Assembly (NCBI GenBank): GCA_965279565.1
Contig: OZ257249.1
Coordinates: 2,728,001-2,792,000 of the forward strand
DNA: 64,000 bases
Direction: 5' to 3'
DNA from: Tagaea sp965279565
GTDB lineage: Bacteria > Pseudomonadota > Alphaproteobacteria > CACIAM-22H2
This document shows, one piece after another, positions 27,977-35,980 of this stretch; the first letter of the stretch is position 1; the number at the start of each line of letters is the position of its first letter. Both the position numbers and the translations under genes were made by a program. Below the pieces are notes generated by a model. The model did no database searches. It saw only the letters and a program-made list of their open reading frames with translations, and was not told the DNA's origin.

Positions 27977-29854
27977 TCAGTTGAGCCGATCTACGACGGA
28001 CCGGTTGATCGTGACGCCGTAGCGCTGGCGCAATGCCTGCCCGTATTCGCCGGACAGATCGCCCGCCATGTCGCGGCGTAACTGAGTGCGCAGCTGCTCC
28101 ATACCCGGCGCATCCGCTGCCGGATCGGCCGTGACGATTTCCTTGGTGCGCACGACATACTGGCCGTCGATCCCGGCGGCCACGCCAAGTTCGCCGGGCT
28201 TCTGCGCGAACAGGCGCGCGGCGACCTGGCTTGGCACGTTCGCCTGGTCGCCCGTGCGCAGGACGGGTGCGACGGCTTCGATGCGCAGGTTGAAGCGAAG
28301 TGCGGCGGCTTCGAGCGTCTCGCCTTTGCCGACCGCCTCGACGATCTCGCGCGCGCGCGCGACCGCGCGTTCGGCCTGGCGCTCGGCCTTCCATACGGCG
28401 GCGACTTCGTCCTTCACCGCATCGAGCGGGCGACGCTGGGCGGGCGTGACGGATTCGACGCGCACGATGTAGAACGCGCCGACGCGCGTCTCGACGAGCT
28501 GGCTTTCGCGACCAGGGACGGTCTCGAACGCCGCGCGGACGGCTTCCGGCGCGTTGGCGAACAGGCCCACCGGATTGCCGGCGCCGTCGCGCCCGCGCGC
28601 GTCGATCGCGGCGATCTTGACGACATCGGCGCCCGCGGCTGCGGCGGCCTCGTCGAGGCTGCGTCCGCGCGTGACCTGGTCCTCGACCTTGTTCGCGATC
28701 TCGAACGCCTTGTCGCCGGCAAGACGGCGGCGGAGCTCCGGTTCGATCTGCTCGCGCACGTCGGCAAGCTTGGCGTCGGTACCGGCTTCGATGCGCACGA
28801 TCTCGATCACGTGCCAGCCGAACGCGGTCTTGACCGGGCCGACGACCTTGCCGGGCTCGGCGGCGAAGGCGAGATCGGCGATCGCCGGCAGCGTCTCGTC
28901 GCGCGTGACGAGACCGAGGCCGACGCGGTCGGGCGACTGGCCCGGCGTTTCGGCGACGACGGCATCGAAGCCCTTGCCGCCCGCGATCGCGGTCGCGGCG
29001 GCGGTCGCGGCAGCCTCGTCGGCAAACAGCATCTGCTTGAGCTCGCGCTGCTCGGGTTTGTCGAATTCGCGCTTGCGCTGCTGGAACTCGTCTTCGAGCG
29101 CGCGCTCGTCGATCTGGACCTGCGCCGCGACGTCTGCGGCACCGACGCGCACGACCGAAAGCGCGCGCAGTTCGGGGGCGGTGAAGCGCTCGCCATTCGC
29201 TTCGTATGTCTTCGCGATGTCGGCATCCGTCGGCATGCCGACATCCGCGAAGGATCCGTTCGGAACGTGGATCTGCTCGCCTGCGCGCTTCTCGTTGCGG
29301 TGGCGGTAGACCGCCTCGACCAGCGATTCCGGCGGGCGTACGCCGGCCTCGACCGCATCGATGATCTGCTGGCGCACGATGTCGGCGCGGACCAGTTCGA
29401 TGAAGCGCTGCTCGGTGAAACCGTTCTCGTAGAGGACGCGCTGGAAGACGAAACGGTCGAACTGGCCGCCGGGGCCGCGGAAGGACGGGTCGTTCGCGAT
29501 GCGCTGGCGGACGACCGCGTCGCTCGCGACGAGGCCGAGGCGCGCGATCTCGGAATCGAGAGCCGCCTGGCCGACGAGCCGCTCGACCGTCTGGTCGAGA
29601 ACGCCGAACTGGCGCAGCATGTTCTCGTCGAGATCGTTGCCGAGCATCCGCTTGATGCGGTCGCGGGCCTGTCGGTACTCGATGTCGACCTGCTGGATGT
29701 CGATCTTGCGGTCCCCGACCTTGATCGCCGTGTCGTCGCCCGAGCGCAGGAAGGCATAGTCGCCGATCCCCCACATCGCGAAGCTCAGGATAAGCATGCC
29801 GAACAGCACCTTGAAGACGGTGCCGGCGGCTTTTTCGCGGATGAACTGGAGCAT
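27977..29854 (-). CDS. ppiD: Peptidyl-prolyl cis-trans isomerase PpiD (SurA-N-like)
   Basis: Membrane-anchored periplasmic chaperone near the Sec exit site. The protein of 625 residues has an N-terminal cytoplasmic stub and one helix (FKVLFGMLILSFAMWGIGDYAF, near 14-35), a SurA-like N-terminal chaperone region, a parvulin domain in the middle (about 240-370, with DRVGLGLVTRDE and FGWHVIEIVRIE), and a long C-terminal arm. The ATG at 29854 gives the typical start MLQFIREKAAG. It is convergent with the small HMA gene and divergent from tpiA. Confidence 0.93.
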   Translation of the reverse strand: MLQFIREKAAGTVFKVLFGMLILSFAMWGIGDYAFLRSGDDTAIKVGDRKIDIQQVDIEYRQARDRIKRMLGNDLDENMLRQFGVLDQTVERLVGQAALDSEIARLGLVASDAVVRQRIANDPSFRGPGGQFDRFVFQRVLYENGFTEQRFIELVRADIVRQQIIDAVEAGVRPPESLVEAVYRHRNEKRAGEQIHVPNGSFADVGMPTDADIAKTYEANGERFTAPELRALSVVRVGAADVAAQVQIDERALEDEFQQRKREFDKPEQRELKQMLFADEAAATAAATAIAGGKGFDAVVAETPGQSPDRVGLGLVTRDETLPAIADLAFAAEPGKVVGPVKTAFGWHVIEIVRIEAGTDAKLADVREQIEPELRRRLAGDKAFEIANKVEDQVTRGRSLDEAAAAAGADVVKIAAIDARGRDGAGNPVGLFANAPEAVRAAFETVPGRESQLVETRVGAFYIVRVESVTPAQRRPLDAVKDEVAAVWKAERQAERAVARAREIVEAVGKGETLEAAALRFNLRIEAVAPVLRTGDQANVPSQVAARLFAQKPGELGVAAGIDGQYVVRTKEIVTADPAADAPGMEQLRTQLRRDMAGDLSGEYGQALRQRYGVTINRSVVDRLN

Positions 29855-29987
29855 GGCGGGTTTCGTCGTTTCCGGGGCTGGAGGCGAAAGGTGGGGGAGA
29901 ATAGGGCGGCGCGGCACACCCCGCAACCCTTGCGAAACGCACGCTAAGGCCTTAATCGGGATGCAAGATCGCAAGGAGAATGCGCGC

Positions 29988-30749
29988 ATGGCCGGGCCGA
30001 AACCGCTGATCGCCGGAAACTGGAAGATGAATGGCCGGCTGGCCGACGCAACGAAGCTGGCCGGCGCGGTATCGGCCTTCGTGCGCGCCCTTCCGCCGAA
30101 CTCGGCGGACGTGCTGGTCTGCCCGCCTTATCCCTATCTTGCCCCCGTCGCGCAGTCGCTGGCCGGCAGTCGCGTGCGCCTCGGTGCGCAGGATTGCCAC
30201 GCAGAAGCGGCGGGTGCCTTCACCGGCGACGTGTCGACCGAGATGCTGAAGGATTCCGGCTGCAGCTTCGTCATCGTCGGCCATTCCGAACGGCGCGCGC
30301 TGCACGGCGAAACCGACGCCGTCGTGCAGGCAAAGGCGAACGCCGTGCTCCGCGCCGGAATGACCGCGATCCTGTGCGTGGGCGAGACGCTCGCCGACCG
30401 CGACGAGGGCCGCACGATCCCGGTCGTCGCCACGCAGCTCGTCGGCTCGCTGCCGGCGAACGCGAATTCCGAAAATCTCGTCGTCGCCTACGAGCCCGTC
30501 TGGGCCATCGGCACGGGCCGCACGCCCACGCCGGCCCAGGTCGGCGAGGTGCATGGCGCCATCCGTGCCGGCCTTTCCAAGAAGTTCTCGGACGGTGCGA
30601 AGATGCGCATCCTCTATGGCGGGTCGGTCAACGGGCTCAACGCGCTCGAACTGCTCGCCATCGCGAACGTGGACGGGGCACTTGTCGGCGGCGCTTCGCT
30701 GCGCGCCGACGCGTTCGAGGCGATCGTCAAGGCCGCACCGCGGCGATAG
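29988..30749 (+). CDS. tpiA: Triosephosphate isomerase
   Basis: Interconverts dihydroxyacetone phosphate and glyceraldehyde 3-phosphate. The TIM barrel of 253 residues has all the catalytic residues: Lys in GNWKMNG (near 12), His in IVGHSERR (near 96) and Glu in AYEPVWAIGTG (near 167), plus the phosphate loop YGGSVN (near 208). AAGGAG precedes the ATG at the right spacing, which decides between this start and an upstream extension of the frame. It is divergent from ppiD. Confidence 0.97.
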   Translation: MAGPKPLIAGNWKMNGRLADATKLAGAVSAFVRALPPNSADVLVCPPYPYLAPVAQSLAGSRVRLGAQDCHAEAAGAFTGDVSTEMLKDSGCSFVIVGHSERRALHGETDAVVQAKANAVLRAGMTAILCVGETLADRDEGRTIPVVATQLVGSLPANANSENLVVAYEPVWAIGTGRTPTPAQVGEVHGAIRAGLSKKFSDGAKMRILYGGSVNGLNALELLAIANVDGALVGGASLRADAFEAIVKAAPRR

Positions 30750-30760
30750 GGAGAAGATCG

Positions 30761-31138
30761 ATGCAACACGCGACGCTGGGCGGCGTCCACGCGACGGTCG
30801 CCGAATATCTCGACGGGCTCTACGAAGGCGACGCGGACAAGCTCGCGCGCATCTTCGATCCGCAAAGCTCGCTGACCTTCCTCGTCGACGGCAAGGTGAC
30901 CGTGCTGCCGTGCGCCGAGTGGCTCGCGAACGTGCGCGCGCGCCCGAAGCCCAAGGAAGCGGGGCTCGAGCGCAAGGACCGCGTGCTGTCGATCGATCTG
31001 GCGGGTCCGGACATGGCGTTCGTCAAGGTCGCCTGCCAGATCCCGCCGCGCTATTTCACCGACTATCTGTGCCTGCTGCGCGTCGACGGGAAGTGGCGGG
31101 TGGCGCAGAAGGTCTACAGCACCCAGCCACGCCCCTGA
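30761..31138 (+). CDS. NTF2-like (lumazine-binding-type) protein
   Basis: A 125-residue protein that looks like a cone-shaped NTF2-like fold: N-terminal helix (TVAEYLDGLYEGDADKLARIF) and then strands, with SLTFLVDGKV and FTDYLCLLRVDGKWRVAQKVY at the end. The closing motif is typical of the Lumazine_bd_2 group. Members include enzymes and pure binding proteins, so no reaction is assigned. It starts 11 bp after tpiA with GGGAGAAG before the ATG and is probably co-transcribed with tpiA. Confidence 0.75.
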   Translation: MQHATLGGVHATVAEYLDGLYEGDADKLARIFDPQSSLTFLVDGKVTVLPCAEWLANVRARPKPKEAGLERKDRVLSIDLAGPDMAFVKVACQIPPRYFTDYLCLLRVDGKWRVAQKVYSTQPRP

Positions 31139-31139
31139 T

Positions 31140-31853
31140 CTAGGCGAGATCGAAGACGAGCACTTCGCTCTCGGGGGCCAGACCCGTGAGGGCGAGCGCT
31201 TCGGCCTGCGACACGGCCGCCCCGTCGCCTTCCTTGAGGACGGTCCCGGCCACGTCGACGCTGCCGCGCGCGACCTGCACCCAGGCATGCCGGCCCTTGC
31301 GCAGGGTCAGTGCCGCCGACTTGCCGGCTTCCAGGATCGTCGCATAGACGCGCGTGTCCTGATGGATCTCGACCGAGCCTTCGGCACCGTCGGGCGAGAC
31401 GACGAGGGCGAGGCGGTTGAGCTTCGCCGAGCGGTCGAAAGCACGCTGGGCATAGCGCGGGGCATGGCCGTTGCGGTCCGGCAGCAGCCAGATCTGCAGG
31501 AAATGCAGCGGGTCCTCGTCCGACGCGTTGTATTCCGAATGCATGACGCCGGTTCCGGCACTCATCGCCTGCACTTCGCCCGCGCGCAGGATCTCGCCGT
31601 TGCCCATCGAATCCTTGTGACGGATGGCACCGTCGAGGACATAGGTGACGATCTCCATGTCGCGATGGCCGTGCGTGTCGAAGCCCGTTTCCGGGGCGAC
31701 GCGGTCCTCGTTGATGACGCGCAGCGCCCGGAATCCCATATGGTTGGGGTCGTAGTAGCTGCCGAACGAGAAGCTGTGGCGGCTCTTGAGCCAGCCGAAA
31801 TCGGCAGGCCCACGCGTTTCGGACGGGCGGACGACGATTTTCGGGGCGGTCAT
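31140..31853 (-). CDS. Pirin-family bicupin protein (YhhW type)
   Basis: A 237-residue bicupin. The metal site is complete: HGH (in DTHGHRDMEIV, near 60-62), His in IRHKDSMGN and His-x-Glu in GVMHSEYN (near 104-106). It resembles E. coli YhhW, which can oxidise quercetin in vitro; the natural substrate is unknown. AAAGGAC precedes the ATG. The gene is convergent with the NTF2-like gene (1-bp gap). A different pirin is encoded at 51172, and the two are not close copies. Confidence 0.88.
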   Translation of the reverse strand: MTAPKIVVRPSETRGPADFGWLKSRHSFSFGSYYDPNHMGFRALRVINEDRVAPETGFDTHGHRDMEIVTYVLDGAIRHKDSMGNGEILRAGEVQAMSAGTGVMHSEYNASDEDPLHFLQIWLLPDRNGHAPRYAQRAFDRSAKLNRLALVVSPDGAEGSVEIHQDTRVYATILEAGKSAALTLRKGRHAWVQVARGSVDVAGTVLKEGDGAAVSQAEALALTGLAPESEVLVFDLA

Positions 31854-31914
31854 GATCTTGTGTCCTTTCGGTTCGGGGGATATCGGATGACGGGAAATTA
31901 GGCCCGACCGAGAA

Positions 31915-31975
31915 AAACAACAATATACCTATAAACTTATTTATTATTTCTTTATAAGAAACAAACTGCAAATGG
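31915..31975. promoter_or_regulatory. AT-rich patch between pirin and secG
   Basis: About 60 bp here are strikingly AT-rich in otherwise GC-rich DNA (runs such as TATACCTATAAACTTA and TTTCTTTATAAGAAAC). The patch lies between two divergent genes and contains CTTAT/ATAAG arms. It most likely holds the pirin promoter on the minus strand and perhaps a secG promoter; no single clean -35/-10 pair stands out. Confidence 0.35.
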
Positions 31976-32049
31976 CCCTGTGCTGGATTTCCCCGGCCGT
32001 TCGCGATAGAACCCTGCTCCCGCCGCTGTCCCGAGAAGACCCGTCCGCC

Positions 32050-32379
32050 ATGGCAACCGTCATCACCGTCATCCATCTCCTCGTCGCCCTTGCCCTCGTC
32101 GGCGTCGTGCTGATCCAGCGCAGCGAAGGCGGCGGTCTCGGCATGGGTGCAAGCTCGAGCGGCGGCATGGGCGGCTTCATGACCGCGCGCGGCACGGCCA
32201 ACCTGCTGACCCGCGCCACGGCGATTCTGGCCGGCGCCTTCATGGTGACGAGCATTTCGCTGGCGATTCTCGCCGGCGGCCACACGTCGCGTGCCGTCGA
32301 CCCGCTCGCCAGCCCGATCCCGACGATGCCGGCCCTGCCCGCAGTGCCGGCCGCACCGGCCCCGCCGGTCGCGCGCTGA
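32050..32379 (+). CDS. secG: Protein-export membrane protein SecG
   Basis: Small subunit of the SecYEG translocon. The protein of 109 residues has two transmembrane helices: TVITVIHLLVALALVGVVLI (about 3-22) and TAILAGAFMVTSISLAILAG (about 57-76). They are joined by the conserved Gly-rich loop QRSEGGGLGMGASSSGGMGG. The C-terminal tail is rich in Pro and Ala, as in many alphaproteobacterial SecG proteins. The tpiA-secG-pyrG-kdsA-eno order is conserved in the class, here interrupted by the pirin before secG. Confidence 0.93.
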   Translation: MATVITVIHLLVALALVGVVLIQRSEGGGLGMGASSSGGMGGFMTARGTANLLTRATAILAGAFMVTSISLAILAGGHTSRAVDPLASPIPTMPALPAVPAAPAPPVAR

Positions 32380-32388
32380 AAAAGCCCG

Positions 32389-32417
32389 CGCGACTCGGGA
32401 GTTATCCCGAAGTCGCG
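32389..32417 (+). terminator. Strong stem-loop between secG and pyrG
   Basis: CGCGACTCGGGA (32389-32400) pairs with TCCCGAAGTCGCG (32405-32417) around a GTTA loop: 12 base pairs with a single bulged A. It lies 10 bp after the secG stop. No run of T follows, so an intrinsic terminator is not certain; it could also be an RNA end-protecting hairpin or an attenuator in the pyrG leader. Confidence 0.55.
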
Positions 32418-32502
32418 TCAATCCCGAAATTTCGTCCCGTTTCGCACGCCGTATGACGGTTCCGCTTGGGCTGCGCGCGTCGAGGCGCTATACGGGGGGC
32501 CC

Positions 32503-34131
32503 ATGACGCGGTTCATCTTCATTACCGGCGGCGTGGTCTCCTCTCTCGGCAAGGGGTTGGCATCCGCGGCACTCGGTGCGGTCCTGCAGGCGCGCGGCTA
32601 CAAGGTCCGCCTGCGCAAGCTCGACCCGTATCTCAACGTCGATCCGGGCACGATGAGCCCGTATCAGCACGGCGAGTGCTACGTGACCGACGACGGGGCG
32701 GAGACCGACCTCGATCTCGGCCACTACGAGCGCTTCACCGGCGTTCCGTCGCGCCAGTCCGACAACATCACCACGGGCCGCATCTATTCGAACATCATCG
32801 CGAAGGAACGGCGCGGCGACTATCTGGGCGCCACCGTCCAGGTCATTCCGCACGTGACCGACGCGATCAAGGAATTCGTGACCGCCGATCTGGGCGACGC
32901 GGACTTCCTGCTGTGCGAGGTCGGCGGTACGGTCGGCGACATCGAGAGCCTGCCGTTCCTCGAGGCGATCCGCCAGCTCGGCAACGAGCTGGGTCGCGAG
33001 CGCGCCTGCTTCGTGCACCTGACGCTGGTGCCGTGGATCGCCTCGGCGGGCGAGCTCAAGACCAAGCCCACGCAGCATTCGGTGCAGCAGCTCCAGTCCG
33101 TCGGCATCCGATGCGACATCCTGCTGTGCCGCTCGGAGCACGACATCCCGGTCTCGGCGCGCAAGAAGATCGCGCTGTTCTGCAACCTGCGCGAAGAGGC
33201 CGTCATCCCGGCCCTCAACGCGCGTTCGATCTACGAAGTGCCGATCCAGTACCACCGCGAAGGGTTCGATCACGAAGTCCTGCGCCATTTCGGCCTGCCG
33301 CAGCCGGAACCCGACCTGGGCCGCTGGACCGAGATCGTACGCCGCGTGACCCAGCCCGAGGGCGAGGTCGAGATCGCGATCGTCGGCAAGTACACGAGCC
33401 TGCTGGACGCCTACAAGTCGCTGAACGAGGCGCTGGCGCATGGCGGCATCGCCAACAGCGTCCGCGTGAAGCTCAACTGGATCGAGAGCGAATCGTTCGA
33501 GGGCGACAACCCGAATTTCGACGCGCTCGACGGCGCGCACGCGATCCTCGTTCCCGGCGGTTTCGGCGAGCGCGGGGCGGAAGGCAAGATCCGCGCGGTG
33601 CGCTATGCGCGCGAGAAGAAGGTGCCGTATTTCGGCATCTGCTTCGGCATGCAGATGGCGTGCATCGAGGCGGCCCGCACGCTTTGCGGCGTGGCGAAGG
33701 CGAGCACGACCGAGTTCGGCCCCACGCCGGAACCCGTCGTCGGCCTGCTGACCGAGTGGGTGCGCGGGAACTCGCTGGAAAAGCGCGGCGTGGGCGACAA
33801 CATGGGCGGCACGATGCGTCTGGGTGCCTACGACTGCGATCTCGCCAGGGGCAGCATCGTCGCCGACATCTACGGCAAGTCGCGCATCCAGGAGCGCCAC
33901 CGGCATCGCTACGAAGTGAACATCAACTACAAGCCGATGCTGGAGAAGGCGGGCCTGCGCTTCTCGGGCATGTCGCCGGACGGCGAACTGCCGGAGATCG
34001 TCGAGATTCCCGACCATCCATGGTTCGTCGGCGTGCAGTTCCACCCGGAGCTCAAGTCCAAGCCTTTCGAGCCGCACCCGCTGTTCACGAGCTTCGTCAA
34101 GGCGGCGGTCACGCAGAGCCGTCTGGTGTAA
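32503..34131 (+). CDS. pyrG: CTP synthase
   Basis: Makes CTP from UTP with glutamine as nitrogen donor. The 542-residue protein has the N-terminal synthase domain (FITGGVVSSLGKGLASAAL at residues about 5-23; ELDLGHYERF-type segment DLDLGHYERF) and a C-terminal glutamine amidotransferase domain with the nucleophile Cys in YFGICFGMQ (near 385) and the His/Glu pair in GVQFHPELKSKP (near 515). GGGGGG lies just before the ATG. It is followed after 10 bp by kdsA, an arrangement conserved because CMP-Kdo synthesis needs CTP. Confidence 0.97.
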   Translation: MTRFIFITGGVVSSLGKGLASAALGAVLQARGYKVRLRKLDPYLNVDPGTMSPYQHGECYVTDDGAETDLDLGHYERFTGVPSRQSDNITTGRIYSNIIAKERRGDYLGATVQVIPHVTDAIKEFVTADLGDADFLLCEVGGTVGDIESLPFLEAIRQLGNELGRERACFVHLTLVPWIASAGELKTKPTQHSVQQLQSVGIRCDILLCRSEHDIPVSARKKIALFCNLREEAVIPALNARSIYEVPIQYHREGFDHEVLRHFGLPQPEPDLGRWTEIVRRVTQPEGEVEIAIVGKYTSLLDAYKSLNEALAHGGIANSVRVKLNWIESESFEGDNPNFDALDGAHAILVPGGFGERGAEGKIRAVRYAREKKVPYFGICFGMQMACIEAARTLCGVAKASTTEFGPTPEPVVGLLTEWVRGNSLEKRGVGDNMGGTMRLGAYDCDLARGSIVADIYGKSRIQERHRHRYEVNINYKPMLEKAGLRFSGMSPDGELPEIVEIPDHPWFVGVQFHPELKSKPFEPHPLFTSFVKAAVTQSRLV

Positions 34132-34141
34132 GGTCGGGTCC

Positions 34142-34981
34142 ATGACCCAGTCCAAGACCGTCCCCCTCGGCAATTTCGAGATCGCCAACAACCGGCCCTT
34201 CGCGCTGATCGCGGGCCCGTGCGCGCTGGAAAGCCGCGCGCACGCGATGGAGATGAGCCAAGCACTCGTCGAGCTGACGGCCAAGCTCGGCATCCCGCTC
34301 ATCTACAAGACGAGCTTCGACAAGGCGAACCGCAGCTCGATCGGATCGGCACGCGGCATCGGCATGGAGAAGAGCCTGCCGATCCTTGCCGACGTGCGCG
34401 AGAAGTACGGCTGCCCGGTGCTGACCGACGTGCATGACGCGTCGCAATGCGCGCCCGTCGCCGAAGCGGTCGACGTGCTGCAGATTCCCGCCTATCTGTG
34501 CCGGCAGACCGACCTGCTGCTCGCCGCTGGTGCCACCGGGCGCGCCATCAACGTCAAGAAGGGCCAGTTCCTCGCCCCCTGGGACATGAAGAACGTCGTC
34601 GCGAAGATCGCGAGCACGGGCAACGAGAAGATCCTGCAGTGCGAGCGCGGCGTCACGTTCGGCTACAACACGCTTGTGTCCGACATGCGCGCGTTGCCGA
34701 TCATGGCGGAGAACGGCTACCCGGTCGTGTTCGACGCGACGCACTCGGTCCAGCAGCCGGGTGGGCAGGGGACGACGTCCGGTGGCCAACGCGAGTTCGT
34801 GCCCGTACTTGCGCGTGCCGCCATCGCCATCGGTGTGGCATCCGTGTTCATGGAAACGCATCAGGACCCGGACAAGGCGCCGTCGGACGGGCCGAACATG
34901 GTGCCGCTCAAGGAACTTGGTGCCATCCTTGCGGAACTCAAGGAATACGACGCGATCGCCAAGCGGCGCGCGAACGCCTGA
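34142..34981 (+). CDS. kdsA: 3-deoxy-D-manno-octulosonate 8-phosphate synthase
   Basis: Condenses phosphoenolpyruvate with arabinose 5-phosphate to Kdo 8-phosphate, the precursor of the inner-core sugar that is added to lipid A. The protein of 279 residues shows the family segments IAGPCALESRAHAMEMS (near 22), YKTSFDKANRSS (near 60), TDVHDASQC (near 96) and DATHSVQQPG (near 198). Ligands of the metal-independent type and metal-dependent type cannot be separated by eye. It serves the lipid A genes at the start of the window. Confidence 0.96.
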   Translation: MTQSKTVPLGNFEIANNRPFALIAGPCALESRAHAMEMSQALVELTAKLGIPLIYKTSFDKANRSSIGSARGIGMEKSLPILADVREKYGCPVLTDVHDASQCAPVAEAVDVLQIPAYLCRQTDLLLAAGATGRAINVKKGQFLAPWDMKNVVAKIASTGNEKILQCERGVTFGYNTLVSDMRALPIMAENGYPVVFDATHSVQQPGGQGTTSGGQREFVPVLARAAIAIGVASVFMETHQDPDKAPSDGPNMVPLKELGAILAELKEYDAIAKRRANA

Positions 34982-34997
34982 GCGCGGCCGGTTCGAC

Positions 34998-35387
34998 GTG
35001 TCGGTCACTTTCCACTTCGACGACGGCATCCTGCGCATCGGCCAGAGCGGCCTTTTCGACACGGATGCGTATCTGCGGACGATCGGCGAAGCGGTCCGGA
35101 ATCCGTCCTATGTCCGCGGCATGCCGACGCTGGTCGATGCGCGCGGTCTTACGGAACCCGCGACGAACGAGGACAGGCTGCGCATCCGCGAAGCGCTCAA
35201 CGGCGAGGCCTTCCGGGCATTCCGCCCGCGGCGTTATGCGATCGTGTCGCTGCACCCGGAATCCGAGAAGCTGGTCAAGCTCGCCACGATCCTGATCGTC
35301 GACGCGCTCGAAGGCGGTTCCCGGACCGAGCTTCGCCACTTCAGCGAGATCGACGCCGCCGAGGCCTGGGTGCGCGCGAACGCCTGA
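34998..35387 (+). CDS. Hypothetical protein, possibly STAS/SpoIIAA-like
   Basis: A 129-residue soluble protein read from a GTG 16 bp after kdsA. It opens with beta strands (VTFHFDDGILRIGQSGLF), contains LVDARGLTEPATNEDRLRIREAL in the middle and ends with ELRHFSEIDAAEAWVRANA. The pattern of strand-helix repeats and the closing helix resemble SpoIIAA-like/STAS-type proteins, but the match is weak. No clear ribosome site is seen, and translation could be coupled to kdsA. Function unknown. Confidence 0.6.
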   Translation: MSVTFHFDDGILRIGQSGLFDTDAYLRTIGEAVRNPSYVRGMPTLVDARGLTEPATNEDRLRIREALNGEAFRAFRPRRYAIVSLHPESEKLVKLATILIVDALEGGSRTELRHFSEIDAAEAWVRANA

Positions 35388-35426
35388 CGGCGTTTCAGGG
35401 AATGCAAGTGTATTAGGTCTATTTTC

Positions 35427-35455
35427 TTGACAATCCCCGCGCGCATTCATATATT
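35427..35455 (+). promoter_or_regulatory. Near-consensus sigma-70 promoter with no gene behind it
   Basis: TTGACA (35427-35432), a 17-bp spacer and TATATT (35450-35455): six of six and five of six matches to the sigma-70 consensus with ideal spacing. This is the best-looking promoter in the window, yet no plus-strand gene begins within the next 500 bp (the first is RraA-like at 35981, which is preceded by an oppositely oriented gene). Confidence 0.7.
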
Positions 35456-35461
35456 TCGGCA

Positions 35462-35576
35462 GCTCCCGCGTGCTCTTTGACAAGTGAATATGGCGCCCAT
35501 GCCGGCAGGTCGAAGCCGGACGATCCCCCGTCGCGGCGGATTTGCGGCAGCAAGCTTTGCTTGACGGTTTTTTCTG
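35462..35576 (+). ncRNA. Candidate small RNA from the orphan promoter
   Basis: Transcription from the promoter at 35427-35455 would start near 35462. The next bases include a boxA-like GTGCTCTTTGACA (35472-35484), a stem CCGGC/GCCGG (about 35502-35519), a small ATCC/GGAT stem, and then CAAGC-TTT-GCTTG followed four bases on by six T residues (about 35551-35574), a weak terminator. This would give an RNA of about 110 nt with no reading frame of note. It is a prediction from sequence only. Confidence 0.3.
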
Positions 35577-35578
35577 AC

Positions 35579-35656
35579 GTCAACGTCAACACGGGATTTC
35601 GATGTCTTTCAAAGGGATGACTTGTTGACGGTCAACACTCGTCAACAAGCGTCAAG
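35579..35656. repeat. GTCAAC hexamer array with a perfect 10-bp inverted repeat
   Basis: Six copies of GTCAAC or its complement GTTGAC/near-copy GTCAAG occur in 78 bp: 35579, 35585, 35624 (inverted), 35631, 35641 and 35651. The last three are spaced exactly 10 bp apart. CTTGTTGACG (35621-35630) and CGTCAACAAG (35640-35649) form a perfect 10-bp inverted repeat with a 9-bp centre. The array lies between the candidate small RNA and the end of the GIY-YIG gene. It looks like a protein-binding array or a bidirectional hairpin. Confidence 0.6.
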
Positions 35657-35668
35657 CAAGCCTTGCGG

Positions 35669-35935
35669 TCATGCCGTCGAGGTTTTGCCTCGGCGTTTCT
35701 GCTTCAGCCCCGCCTTGAATTTCCGGTCGCGCTTGATCGCGCGCTCGCGCCGCAGCGCATCGCCCACGCTCTCGAATTCCTCGACATGTACCAGCCGCCA
35801 GGGCCCGCGCCCGCGCGTGAATTTCGCACCGCCCGGCTTTTCGCCGTTGTGCTGTGCCAGACGCCGGTCGAGATCGGTCGTCTGGCCCGTGTAGATCGTG
35901 CCTCTGGCGTTCAGGATCGCATAGACATAGCGCAT
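35669..35935 (-). CDS. GIY-YIG family nuclease-like protein
   Basis: An 88-residue single-domain protein with the GIY-YIG pattern: YVYAILNARGTIYTGQTTDLDRRL at the N-terminus (first Tyr pair VYAI, second IYTG, catalytic Arg in DLDRRL), HN at QHNGEKPG, and the charged helix ALRRERAIKRDRKFK with the catalytic Glu. It belongs to the small UPF0213/YhbQ-like group, whose cellular role is not settled. Its stop lies 12 bp from the GTCAAC array. Its start faces the RraA-like gene, 45 bp away on the other strand. Confidence 0.9.
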   Translation of the reverse strand: MRYVYAILNARGTIYTGQTTDLDRRLAQHNGEKPGGAKFTRGRGPWRLVHVEEFESVGDALRRERAIKRDRKFKAGLKQKRRGKTSTA

Positions 35936-35980
35936 GACTACATTCTAACCTCGCCGGCAACGAAAACCCGGGAGAGAAAC

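Noticed and set aside
35472..35484. boxA-like sequence as the leader of an rRNA operon
   Set aside because: No 16S, tRNA or 23S sequence follows; the next gene is a GIY-YIG protein on the opposite strand.
35579..35656. Hexamer array as a CRISPR or plasmid iteron origin
   Set aside because: Repeats are far too short for CRISPR and there is no replication protein or spacer pattern; kept only as a possible binding array.
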